Assembly (NCBI GenBank): GCA_963669155.1
Contig: OZ022595.1
Location: 248,001 to 312,000 of the forward strand
DNA from: Arbacia lixula
Taxonomy: Eukaryota; Echinodermata; Echinoidea; Arbacioida; Arbaciidae
Direction of reading: 5' to 3'
DNA: 64,000 bases
The translations under genes were made by a program, and so were the position numbers. The notes under the pieces are model-generated. The model was not told the origin of the DNA. It searched no databases and saw nothing but the letters and a program-made list of their open reading frames with translations. Shown here piece after piece: positions 1 to 10,560 of the stretch; positions within the stretch are counted from its first letter, which is position 1, and every line of letters starts with the position of its first letter.

Positions 1-229
1 GAGCATTTTAAGAGTTAAATCAATCATTTTGTTCAAGTTTGGTTGAGTTTCATTGTGGTTCAGTAACACAAATCGCCCAGAGCTGAATGGGGTTACCCTG
101 TATTCATGTTTTTGCTCTGTATTTTGGAAATGGATAGCCGTCAGCTCTATTCAAAATCAAGGATATAGTCATTCATGTTATGGGAGTGATAATAAAAACC
201 ATTTTAACAAGTACTCGCAACAAAGCATT

Positions 230-592
230 TTAATCGAGAAACCTAATTTCTACCGTAATGAAATTGCACTCATAGATTAATTCATTAAAGTGCTTATTCG
301 TTTCTTGGAAGATTAACTCTTCTACACCGTGACAGACACAAACCATGATGTCCGGCTCATAAATTCTTAACAGCTGCCCCACATCTGCCTGTGAGACCCC
401 TCGGTATGGTGAGTGTCTATCTCCCGTATCTAAACCTGTGTGTATTGAAAGGAACTCCTTAACTATTGTACGCCAAGACTCTAGTTCATATTGAGCACAA
501 AGATGTAGCATATTTCTAAAATCGATTGATATTGATTGAGCATCACCAAAACGCCTGCCTTGGTGAATATGGCAGATTTCTGTTTTACACAT
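230..592 (-). other. Unrecognised 120-residue open frame, possible exon or old coding fragment
   Basis: An open frame of 120 codons from ATG to TAA. I recognise no family. The composition looks protein-like, with mixed charged and aliphatic residues, for example the stretch YELESWRTIVKEFL near the middle and EPDIMVCVCHGVEELIF towards the end, and it has no low-complexity bias. An in-frame stop lies a few codons upstream of the ATG, so this would have to be a short gene, an exon entered through a splice acceptor, or a relic. The minus strand has a pyrimidine-rich stretch ending in CAG about 60 bases upstream. Open frames of this length are expected a few times by chance in a window this size, so this is only a candidate. 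Confidence 0.2.
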
Positions 593-3500
593 GCCAATCC
601 TTCTAGCCCTATTCTTAAGTCATGCATGTGGAAGAGACTGAGGGAGAGGGCAGTGGACGCAAGTGGATGCAAGTTGTACATTAACTTTGAATGTTCCTAA
701 GTTGGGGTGTTTGCACGAGCATTAAGATTGAACATACATGGGGATGATTTTTTTTTTATTACGGACGGGGAGAAAGGAAAGGAAAAATAAATAACATAAA
801 AACGGAAAGAAGGGGGAGGGATTAAAAAAAATGTTTATTTTAGTAAAAGAAAGTAAAATACTCATATGAATGTCGTTTGGCTTTTAAATTGTATCATAGA
901 ATAATTTAGAAAAAAAGCATGCGTGGAATATGTGCTCTGTATCAGAAGCATTTATATTTTGTCAATGGGTGTTGAAAACATGTCCTGTTATCTAATAAAA
1001 CAAACCACCTGACTTTTAGGAGGGGAACATCCCATGTTTTGTATATTTTGACATTACAATAGAGAGAAAATGCAAAAAGAAGCATACATGTTTAGCGGAT
1101 CTGTTTCCATTATCCAAACTAACAAACGTTCTCTAAAGGCTATATCATAGAAACCATTATTTTATATTTAGGCCTATGATGTACTGCGACAGTGATTAGG
1201 TTCAGGACCATTATATACCACTTACCTACATGACTGATTTCCTCATTTCACGTCGTGCATTTGACATCTGATTTTACAACAGGTACTCCGAAGAATCAAT
1301 TCTGTTTATTGTGCAGTACATTTGTTACCCGACAAGTGTACTTCACATCGTTTTGAACAGCATTTGTGTGGTACATCGGAGGAAACTCCTGTGATTATGC
1401 CACAGTTATATTACATAATCGACATCCCATCAGCCTTGCTTTTTATTACAAGAGAGATGTGAGCGTGATGGTTCGAGAGACAGCTGATTAGTTTTGATGT
1501 ACACACAACTTGTATATGTTGGAGAGTGATGAAGCATTTTGTCTGGTAAAGAAAGGATTACAAGAGATTAGAATACGTTATTCATGTGCCACGTGACCTC
1601 ATTTGTCGGACGACACTTTGGGGGGCTATTGCAGTTGCATATCAACACTGCACTAACAGGCTTGGATAAGCGAGTGATGATAAAGAGCATTTCTATTTTC
1701 GCTGACTCGCATGACGATTCAAACCCAATAAAGCATGTGTAATATGTTACAGCTTACTTTTATCAGCGAACAGTATCTCATTGCTCACAACTGGCGGCTG
1801 TGGACTCGCTGAGAGGCGCGTTGGTGAGACGACATATCTAATCCGCTAACACGGAATCAATATATGTGGGACTGGAGCGAAGATGAGATAGTAGGTGGTA
1901 AAACAACCCAACTCGCACGCGTCACTTAACATTACCACAACTGCTTTCTCCAGCTAATGGAGGCCGTCTTTTTTGTCTCTCGACACGCTTTGCCTCCATT
2001 TCAGGACTGTACCCACACAGCCATTAGCAGCTCTGGACGAGAGAAAAAACGATTGCAAATGCGTCATTAACCCATGAAAACACGTCTACCATGGTTCCTG
2101 AATTGTGTTTATGTAAGCTTGTTCACATACCTCCTGTGTGGGCATAGCCATGAGAAAAGAAGAGGCAGTACCATTACCTACGAATACGACGCTAAACCTG
2201 TTAATATTTAGAAGTTGAACCATTACCAAACATGCAAAAATACATGAGATGAAAGAGAGAGAGAGAGAGCACAAGACAGAATGTTGACTATAATTATAGC
2301 ATTGAAAGAGTTCAAGTTCTGGCTCAGATTTTTTACTTCGATATGGCTAATGTCTCTGTATAATATGAAAACCTTTTTTTTTTCATGCTTGTTAAATATC
2401 TTAAGATAATTTTATCATGTAATTTAACGAATTAAACTGTAACTAATTTTCTCTTTGAAACAATTTGTTTTATTTCAAGCAATGAACAAACATACTGGAC
2501 ATGCTGGATACTGTGCATATATTCATAGCGGAACACTTCAAGACAGCATGCCAAAGTAATCATATATTGAACTGATGTATATAAAACAAATAAGGAAAAA
2601 GTACTGAATCTAAAAAAATATTTGTTTCATTAGTCATGAATAATGAAAAGATGCAAGCATCTATGAAACATGTCACTCCATATTTATTATATAATGGTTG
2701 TGGTAGTAAATATCATAAGCACAATTTAGTGGACATTAATATGTCACTATGCTTTATTACCGTTATCCAAACATCCTCAATTCCAAAAATCATCACTTCA
2801 AACCAACAGCACGGAAGGATTAAGAACTAAAATTATACGTCGAATTGGAACGGTAACAAATACAAACACAAACATCTGGACACCAAACTATCGAAGATTT
2901 TTTTTTCTTTTATAGTGCATGTGATGAAAAAGAACATTGTAACACGCTGCGATGAAATAACACGTGGTGATGTCCTCGTTATGAGTAACTACGTGAGAAA
3001 TCTCCTTCATGTCCTTCTCGTTCATTCTATTCTCACATCTCATCATTCCACACAAACGATGTACGCGGTCATCTGCAAAGATTCGTTATTTTATTTTCAT
3101 TAAGCTCAATCTACGACACCGGTACCGCATTATCTCTTGATCCCATCGTAATTTGAACTGGAGAGATGCAAATCCTTCTCCTTGAGAAACGGTGAGAACC
3201 CATTCTCTTATAGTTCTTCCTCGAATCAATGAAAGAACAGCCGAATCGGGAAATGAGAGATTTGGCGGGCGTCTCTATGTGACGGTCCTCTGTTGCATGC
3301 TTAAATCTTTCTGTGTCAGGCAAACTCTGGCTGCATTGGGTTTATGTAGTACCTGTACCAGATTGCAGGTGTGGCACATTCTTTTGCCCTGTATGGGATT
3401 GAACTTGCTTTTTAGGCGGATGTAGTAACTTGGTAAACAAACATAGTCATGTGGTGTACTGATTAAGACTCTATCTGAAATCGTTCCCAAGCATTACAAT

Positions 3501-4586
3501 CCAGCACACTTGTTGATACCTTTCATAAGTCCCCTAGATCCCTTTAGCTTCGTGCACTACTTCATTGTAGATGTTTTCCTGGTTCATCAACATTCTTTGG
3601 TAATGTTATTGACACGCATATCATGCTTCAGACAAATTGTAACTCAAAAGGAGGAGATAAGTGCACAAATTCACACCTGAAGAAATATTAGTCTTATGGC
3701 TACGGGGAGTCCAGTCCCACTTTGTGAATGTACGTGTCACGACACAGTTTCAATAAATAGTTAATACCATTGTTTGCTCGGCGACTCACTTGACCTACGT
3801 ATGAAAAGTAGAACATATCTTCCATGAAATTGAAAAAGGGATAGCATAGAGAAGATGTAAAATAAAAAGGTTGGTATGATGCAGGTATCATATTTCTAAG
3901 AGCAAAAGTGTTTTCGTAATTGTATATTATTTTTTAGAGAAACGATGACTTCCTACCAAGAAATTGAATGCAGAATCGCAAATGAAACTCAAATGAAACT
4001 AAATGAGCAACAGCACCATAAGCATCAGACCTGTGGATAGGTGTTTATTTTTATGAATGAATGCGACGATGACGTGGTGAACACCTGTCCTGGAGTTAAT
4101 TAACAACACAACACATATTTCCCCAGTGTCAGACTGCCTAAAGGCTTCTCGCTTTGGTGCAGCTATAGGAAATGTCATGGGGAAAACAGACACGACACGC
4201 TGTCTTTCACAAAGCCAACTAGTCCACGTGTCTGCAGTGATAAATAAGCCCTTGACGAAGTGAATTCGGGTCCTGACACAATGCATTGTTGGAACGTTTC
4301 CGGCTTGCAGCTGGGTCACCCGGAAATGAAATTTCATCTGCTGATGAAAGTTAATTGACATTCATACTTCTCAATCAAGCGTTTGACGTAGACATTCATC
4401 GAGAGTAAATGACACACAGAGACAGACGTGGTGTAAACCAACAATTTGTATTTGATAAGAACATACTATTACAAATGTGCATAAAAGCATCGTATGCATA
4501 CGTGTTCGTGATACGAAGATAGATAGGGTGTTTGTATATAAATATGCATGCGTAGTGTATTTATGTATTAATTCACGTATGTAGGA
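593..4586. other. Long stretch with no recognised gene
   Basis: AT-rich unique-looking sequence. It holds short A and T runs and a short GA run near 2,252-2,270. The part around 1,700-2,060 is somewhat richer in CpG and less repetitive. I see no coding, RNA or mobile-element signature. Confidence 0.6.
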
Positions 4587-4862
4587 AAGAGAGAGAGAGA
4601 GAGAAAGAAAGAGAGAGAGAGAGAGAGAGAGAAGCATAGTGTAGGGGCGGATTATATACAGTGATATATATGCCTTGTATTGTGTTAGTTGCATTAGGAG
4701 CCTTCTGGCGAAATAGTCGGTACAAGTCATTTAAGCTATATTTTAATTAAATTTTCTATATATATAATTATACAGAGAGAGAAGAAAGAGAGAACAGAGA
4801 GAGACAGAGAGACAGAGAGAAGAGAGAGATAGAGAGAGAAAGAGGGAGGGAGAGAGAGAAAG
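4587..4862. repeat. (GA)n microsatellite, two blocks
   Basis: A GA run at 4,587-4,632 is followed after unique sequence by a degenerate GA/GACA-rich block at about 4,774-4,862. The minus-strand open frame through the first block is only the translation of the repeat. Confidence 0.9.
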
Positions 4863-5189
4863 GCATTAAGCACCAGGTCAAGGTGTTATACTGCCATTGG
4901 AATTTTATCACCACCTCTCCTAGCACTGCCTAGCCCATTATGAGAGACAGGCTATAGAGGATGGAAAGCTATTGTGCCAGTTTATTCTCATTTTAATCCA
5001 TCTGGGGACTTCACTGGCAACAATAATCATGATAATAGACATAGTTTGCCATGCATTTTTTCAAGGATGATAATATTTTAGCTTAATTTTCAAAATTGTT
5101 TGGTAGATGGAATCCATGAGTTCGGTTCGCAAAGTTGAAATTTCTGGATGATAAATAAGTGTAAATATCACCCCTCTGTATTCTACCGC

Positions 5190-5190
5190 C

Positions 5191-5222
<32 letters not shown>

Positions 5223-5345
5223 GTCTCTCTCTGTCTTTCTCTCTCTCACTCTCTCACTCACTCTCTCACACTCACTGTTCTTTTCCACTCTTTATATCTC
5301 TCTCTCACATTGTCTTCGTCTCACTTTCTATGTCTTTCTTTCCTC
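5190..5345. repeat. C run followed by (CT)n-rich tract
   Basis: A run of about ten C leads into CT and TCTC repeats that decay towards 5,345. It is the pyrimidine-rich counterpart of the GA blocks some 400 bases to the left, so the two could pair as an imperfect inverted repeat. Confidence 0.9.
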
Positions 5346-5954
5346 TCTTTTCATTCAATTGGACTTCTTTACTCGAAGTAAATCAATCCCAGTTCGACAT
5401 TTTAAACAAGTTGAATAGTGTTATCGTTTTAGAAATATTTCCATAGTGAACTTTTTATTTACAATACAAAAAACAATGATTAGATAAAGAATATTAACAA
5501 GAAGCACAGAACCCAAGGTCTGTTGATGAAGGTGATGGTTGCCATGGTTGCGATAAATCACCGTCATCATCGCCATCCTCTTTGCATAACTCACAAATCT
5601 GTCATCTTCATTTTCAGTATGAAAAACTAATGTAAAGACATGACAGCGGTAGCACATAAAACTCCAAAATGATACCAATCTAACATGGACATGCATACAG
5701 TACGGATCTATGTTTAAATGCATGCATACATGTTCATGTGTATGTACTACACTGTTCCGTCTTGTTAATATGTCTTTATATACCTGCACGCACATAAACA
5801 CGGATGCTATTGCATACATGGAGAGCTCGTTACCAAAAGGTGATAAATCCATTTTTCTTGAAAAGTGAGTCAACACTATAATTGATTATTGTTGGTCGAA
5901 TATTAGTGTAAAGATTAACTCGACAAGCAAGACCAACACTTGTTACATTCCAAT
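5346..5954. other. Stretch with no recognised gene
   Basis: AT-rich sequence. The 151-codon minus-strand open frame here has no recognisable motif and I treat it as chance. Confidence 0.5.
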
Positions 5955-6246
5955 TTAGTCCAGCGGCATAGCTCGATATTTTGACGTAATTGTTCACTTT
6001 TGTCTAAAAGCACCAAAATTGGCACTCATGTAGAATGATTTAGATATTGACATGATTGAGCCCTCTCGACTTTTGCCCAGGAGAGCCATAGCGGCCATTT
6101 TTAAAAATGAATGCCGTTGCCTCCACGAGCAAAATTTAAGAGGGCTCAATATCCAAATTTGCTTAGATATTTTAATTCGGCATGTGTGGCCAATTTGGTG
6201 CTTTTAGACAAAAGTGAACAATTATTCAGCTATGCCGCTGGACTAA
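5955..6246. mobile_element. Foldback MITE, TA-flanked, whole element palindromic
   Basis: The ends are inverted copies: TTAGTCCAGCGGCATAGCT at 5,955 and its reverse complement ending at 6,246. The arms continue inward for about 60 bases through the shared motif TGTTCACTTTTGTCTAAAAG. Further in, ATTGAGCCCTCT (about 6,055) pairs with AGAGGGCTCAAT (about 6,140), so almost the whole 290 bases can fold into one hairpin. The terminal TA on each side fits a TA target duplication, as in Tc1/mariner-type or similar non-autonomous elements. It has no coding capacity. The family name is not known to me. Confidence 0.8.
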
Positions 6247-7225
6247 TTTCAGTTCCCTCTTTAGGGACCTGTATCAAGCATGCTATACAAACTGTATTTC
6301 TTTAAATCATTTAAATTCGATTGTCAACCTTCTAAAAAGGACCACCTTTCATATACGTATATCTGTATGTGTCAGTAGCGTATTGGTGGATGTATTAGCA
6401 CAAGAAGCATGCATATTGGCGGAATAACGGTCTACCATCAATGCAGGGGGCCATTGTTTGCTTTGTGGGGGGCCGACGAACAGGCCGTTTGCCTTATTGC
6501 TTTATGATTCAATTCATTATTCCAAATATATCCACAAGAGTGTTTTCCAAAGAAAGTGCGAACAACTGTAAACATAAAAAGGAGTATCCTAGAGTTAAAT
6601 GCAAACCTTTCAATAAATCCCCTGTAGTGTCCAAATACGGGGAAGGCAGTACGTTTGGGAAATCGAGCAGAAGGGAATTGTCATAATGTAGTAATAACTT
6701 TCCCCATGTTCCCCGTGGTACATAATGAGCTCGCTGTTCACCTCCGCCCTCCATTACGACAGCGAGGCTGTATTACAATACCTGACGAGGTTATACGACC
6801 TTATTTATATAAACTAGTGTTATACATGCATGCACGTGTTTTTCCATAAATCACCGAGCATTATTACGCGGGAGTTAAGCATAAGCAGGTTTGTACACTG
6901 TCGTAGCCATATCTACAGCGTTATGTGCTTTTTCCCGTTTGTATCTACTGCCACATTGAAATTGACTCAATTGATAGAAAAAATACGATGGTCTCCGATG
7001 AGTAGGAGAGTAAACACAAAATCATCTTTTTTGAGAAGGTTGCAAAATGGGGTAATTAAATTCCGAGCCCATTACGCAAATATGGCGCATACTCTCTGAG
7101 GACCAACAGTGACTTGCCGCCATCAACCATGGCAATCAGTCCAGGGATGAGTAGTCTAGTGGGCCTACTGAGGACTAGGCTGGGGCCATTTATGTGCATG
7201 CATACATGCCAGCAGGAAGAGATGG
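6247..7225. other. Stretch with no recognised gene
   Basis: Mixed-composition sequence with several 60-90 codon open frames on both strands that overlap each other and carry no motif. Nothing is supportable. Confidence 0.5.
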
Positions 7226-7275
7226 TCAGACGGAAATAGGTGGTCAGACGGAAATAGGTGGTCAGACGGAATAGC
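7226..7275 (+). repeat. 17-bp direct repeat, three copies
   Basis: The unit GGTCAGACGGAAATAGG occurs twice exactly and a third time with one base missing, head to tail. Confidence 0.9.
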
Positions 7276-7939
7276 ATGGTAGAGAGGAGTCAAATGAATA
7301 CAAACAGCGGGGAGGAACTGTAAGGAAAGGGCAAAATATAGACAGAAGAATGTTCGTAAAAGAGAGCGAGAGAAGAAGGGGGAGGGGAGACAGCGGTTGA
7401 CAACCACAGGAGTTTATTTCTAATTTGACATTTTTGCCATTCAAATAAGGAAAATAATCTCATACAGAAATTAACAAGCAAATTGAATTTAACAGAATGA
7501 TCAGAAAGAGAGAAAGGAGGAGGAGGTTATAAAGGAAACGAGCTAAAAGGGGTAATATAATAGTGGGTAGAGTGACAGTGGTGGGCGAAATATTGAGCAG
7601 ATCATCATATCTTCTTGCCATATCCTAATTTCTGAAAAAGATAGAGACAAGATAATTAATTCGCTAGAGATTAGCAAAAATGTCTTATGACGGGAGTATG
7701 ATATATCCTTCGTAGTTGGGAGAGAGTTTCAACCACATCTACAGCCCAGCCCACATCGTTTTGTATTTAGATTTGTTTCTGTTCAAATGACCCTCTGCTA
7801 ACAATGATTACAAGTTTCTACATTACCCGGAAACAAATAACATATGAAAATTACGCATTGTCATTCTACAAAAATACGGGATTTGCGACCAATGAAATAC
7901 TTCATAAATGACAAGCAGTTTTTAATTTTGAGAATCTGT
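7276..7939. other. Stretch with no recognised gene, partly purine-rich
   Basis: Purine-rich on the plus strand between about 7,320 and 7,560. The overlapping minus-strand open frames (rich in S, L, F and P) are products of that bias. Confidence 0.5.
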
Positions 7940-8100
7940 TGCAGTTTCGAACCCTACTAAGGCACCCTTTCCTTCGACAGGTTGCTAACTGCCCGTCACC
8001 CACGAGCATAAATGGCACCTGGTATATTTTAAATAAGCAATCAACGACTATGTGAATGATGTGAGACCCACTGCCTGTGACTGCGAGCTGATAAATAAAA
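7940..8100 (+). mobile_element. SINE-like relic, tRNA-derived type
   Basis: The stretch runs from a B-box-like TTTCGAACCC through AGGCACCCTTTCCTTCG and CATAAATGGCACCTGG. This order (a polymerase III B-box-like motif, a 'GGCACCCTTTCC..CGGC' block, then a 'CACCCA..ATAAATGG.ACCTGG' block) is what I recall of tRNA-derived SINEs common in marine invertebrates. The 5' tRNA part is not recognisable, so it would be truncated or decayed. The identification rests on memory of a motif pattern, not on alignment. Confidence 0.4.
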
Positions 8101-8442
8101 TCCAGTAGACGGTGCCTAGATAGTGTGCATAATCAGAAGCGTGACATTGGTATTCTGTTGTAACATTCCCAATTCAGTAACATCATGGATGCGATAGACC
8201 CTACAGCATGGTAAAGGGGAGGATGTACTCATTAAATAATCAATCCGGAAATCAGTACAATTAAATAGGAGGGGAAAACCCGGCCTGTCTTCAAACTTGA
8301 TAGCGTCATTAAATGTATGGTAATGAATCAAGAATCTCCCAAACTAGAGGTGACCTACATCTCTAGTGCTTAATGAAGTCGGGTATATTACATTTTATGT
8401 ACTACATCAGAATGTTTTAAGCCTACATTGCAATAAAAACGT

Positions 8443-8698
8443 ATTACATTCAGAATGTATTACATTCAGAATGTATTACATTCAAAATATGATACCTTCA
8501 GAATGTATTACATCCAGTATGTATTATATCTAGAATGTACTACACACAGAATGTATTACATTCAGAATGTATTAGATTAAAAATGCTTTACAATAAGAAT
8601 GTACTACATTCGGAATATATTACATTCCTATTGTAGTGCATTCAGAATGTATTGCATTCAAAATGTACAGCATTCAGAATGTACTATATTCATGTATT
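8443..8698. repeat. 16-bp minisatellite with a palindromic core, 16 units
   Basis: Sixteen consecutive 16-base units with consensus ATTACATTCAGAATGT stay in exact register from 8,443 to 8,698 with no insertions or deletions. Individual units differ by 0 to about 6 substitutions. The core CATTCAGAATG is a perfect palindrome around one central base. Confidence 0.9.
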
Positions 8699-9055
8699 TA
8701 AGTTAAGATGGATTACGATAAGTATCTTAAAATCCAATCTCAGCAACTGACCATACAAAGAGCTGCTATTTCCCCATTTTTACCTCAGTATTTTGTTATA
8801 GTATACAGCCAAAAAATGTATCGAGGATTTTTATCCTGCCAAAAGCTCGTTTCTCAAATATCCACTTTTCTTACTTTTGAAAAAAAAATGCTTTTTGAGC
8901 TTACATGACTTGAAAACGTGGTTGTGCAGTCCTTTGTATACTGCTCGTCTTCATTTGGTTCAAGTTTGAACTCAACCTAGAAAGGTGGGATCGCTAGGAG
9001 CTGTAAGGAAACACCAAATGAGGTATGAGCAGTTCACTTTGCATCATGATGGCAG
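8699..9055. other. Spacer between two minisatellites, no gene seen
   Basis: Unique-looking sequence about 360 bases long. A 66-codon open frame here has no motif and is not supportable. Confidence 0.5.
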
Positions 9056-10560
9056 ATGACTACTAGCATGAGAGAAATAGTTTGCATTGAATGACTACTA
9101 GCATGAGAGAAATAGTTTGCATTGAATGACTACTAGCATGAGAGAAATAGTTTGCATTGAATGACTACTAGCATGAGAGAAATAGTTTGCATTGAATGAC
9201 TACTAACATGAGAGAAATAGTTTGCATTAAATGACTACTAGCATGAGAGAAATAGTTTGCTTTGAATGGCTACTAGCATGAGAGAAATAGTTTGCATTGA
9301 ATGACTACTAGCATGAGAGAAATAGTTTGCATTGAATGACTACTAGCATGAGAGAAATAGTTTGCATTGAATGACTACTAGCATGAGAGAAATAGTTTGC
9401 TTTGAATGGCTACTAGCATGAGAGAAATAGTTTGCATTGAATGACTACTAGCATGAGAGAAATAGTTTGCTTTGAATGGCTACTAGCATGAGAGAAATAG
9501 TTTGCATTGAATTACTACTAACATGAGAGAAATAGTTTGCATTGAATGACTACTAGCATGAGAGAAATAGTTTGCTTTGAATGGCTACTAGCATGAGAGA
9601 AATAGTTTGCATTGAATGACTACTAACATGAGAGAAATAGTTTGCATTGAATGACTACTAACATGAGAGAAATAGTTTGCATTGAATAACTACTAGCATG
9701 AGAGAAATAGTTTGCTTTGAATGGCTACTAGCATGAGAGAAATAGTTTGCATTGAATGACTACTAACATGAGAGAAATCGTTTGCATTGAATGACTACTA
9801 GCATGAGAGAAATAGTTTGCATTGAATGACTACTAACAGGAGAGAAATAGTTTGCATTGAATGAGTACTAGCATGAGAGAAATAGTTTGCATTGAATGAC
9901 TACTAACATGAGAGAAATAGTTTGCATTGAATGACTACTAACATGAGAGAAATAGTTTGCATTGAATGAGTACTAGCATGAGAGAAATAGTTTGCATTGA
10001 ATGACTACTAACATGAGAGAAATAGTTTGCATTGAATGACTACTAGCATGAGAGAAATAGTTTGCATTGAATGACTACTAGCATGAGAGAAATAGTTTGC
10101 TTTGAATGGCTACTAGCATGAGAGAAATAGTTTGCATTGAATGACTACTAACAGGAGAGAAATAGTTTGCATTGAATGACTACTAGCATGAGAGAAATAG
10201 TTTGCATTGAATGACTACTAGCATGAGAGAAATAGTTTGCATTGAATGACTACTAGCATGAGAGAAATAGTTTGCATTGAATGACTACTAACAGGAGAGA
10301 AATCGTTTGCATTGAATGACTACTAACATGAGAGAAATAGTTTGCATTGAATGACTACTAGCATGAGAGAAATAGTTTGCATTGAATGACTACTAGCATG
10401 AGAGAAATAGTTTGCATTGAATGACTACTAACATGAGAGAAATAGTTTGCATTGAATGACTACTAACAGGAGAGAAATAGTTTGCATTGAATGAGTACTA
10501 GCATGAGAGAAATAGTTTGCATTGAATGACTACTAGCATGAGAGAAATAGTTTGCATTGA
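9056..10560 (+). repeat. 35-bp minisatellite, exactly 43 units
   Basis: The array is 1,505 bases, which is 43 units of 35 bases, and I find the register unbroken at every point checked. The consensus unit begins ATGACTACTAGCATGAGAG and ends AAATAGTTTGCATTGA. Recurrent variants include ACTAACATG, ACTAACAGG, AATCGTTTG, ATGAGTACTA and a linked pair (TTTGCTTTGA in one unit always followed by ATGGCTACTA in the next) seen about six times. The unit is not a multiple of three and holds TGA and TAG, so it does not encode protein. There are no unique spacers, so it is not a CRISPR array. Confidence 0.97.

Noticed and set aside
8443-8698. Array of heat-shock-element-like inverted motifs
   Set aside because: TTC and GAA are separated by one base (TTCAGAA), whereas heat shock elements need two bases between the inverted triplets.
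9056-10560. Regular direct repeats resembling a CRISPR array
   Set aside because: The units are contiguous with no unique spacers and the genome is clearly eukaryotic; it is a minisatellite.
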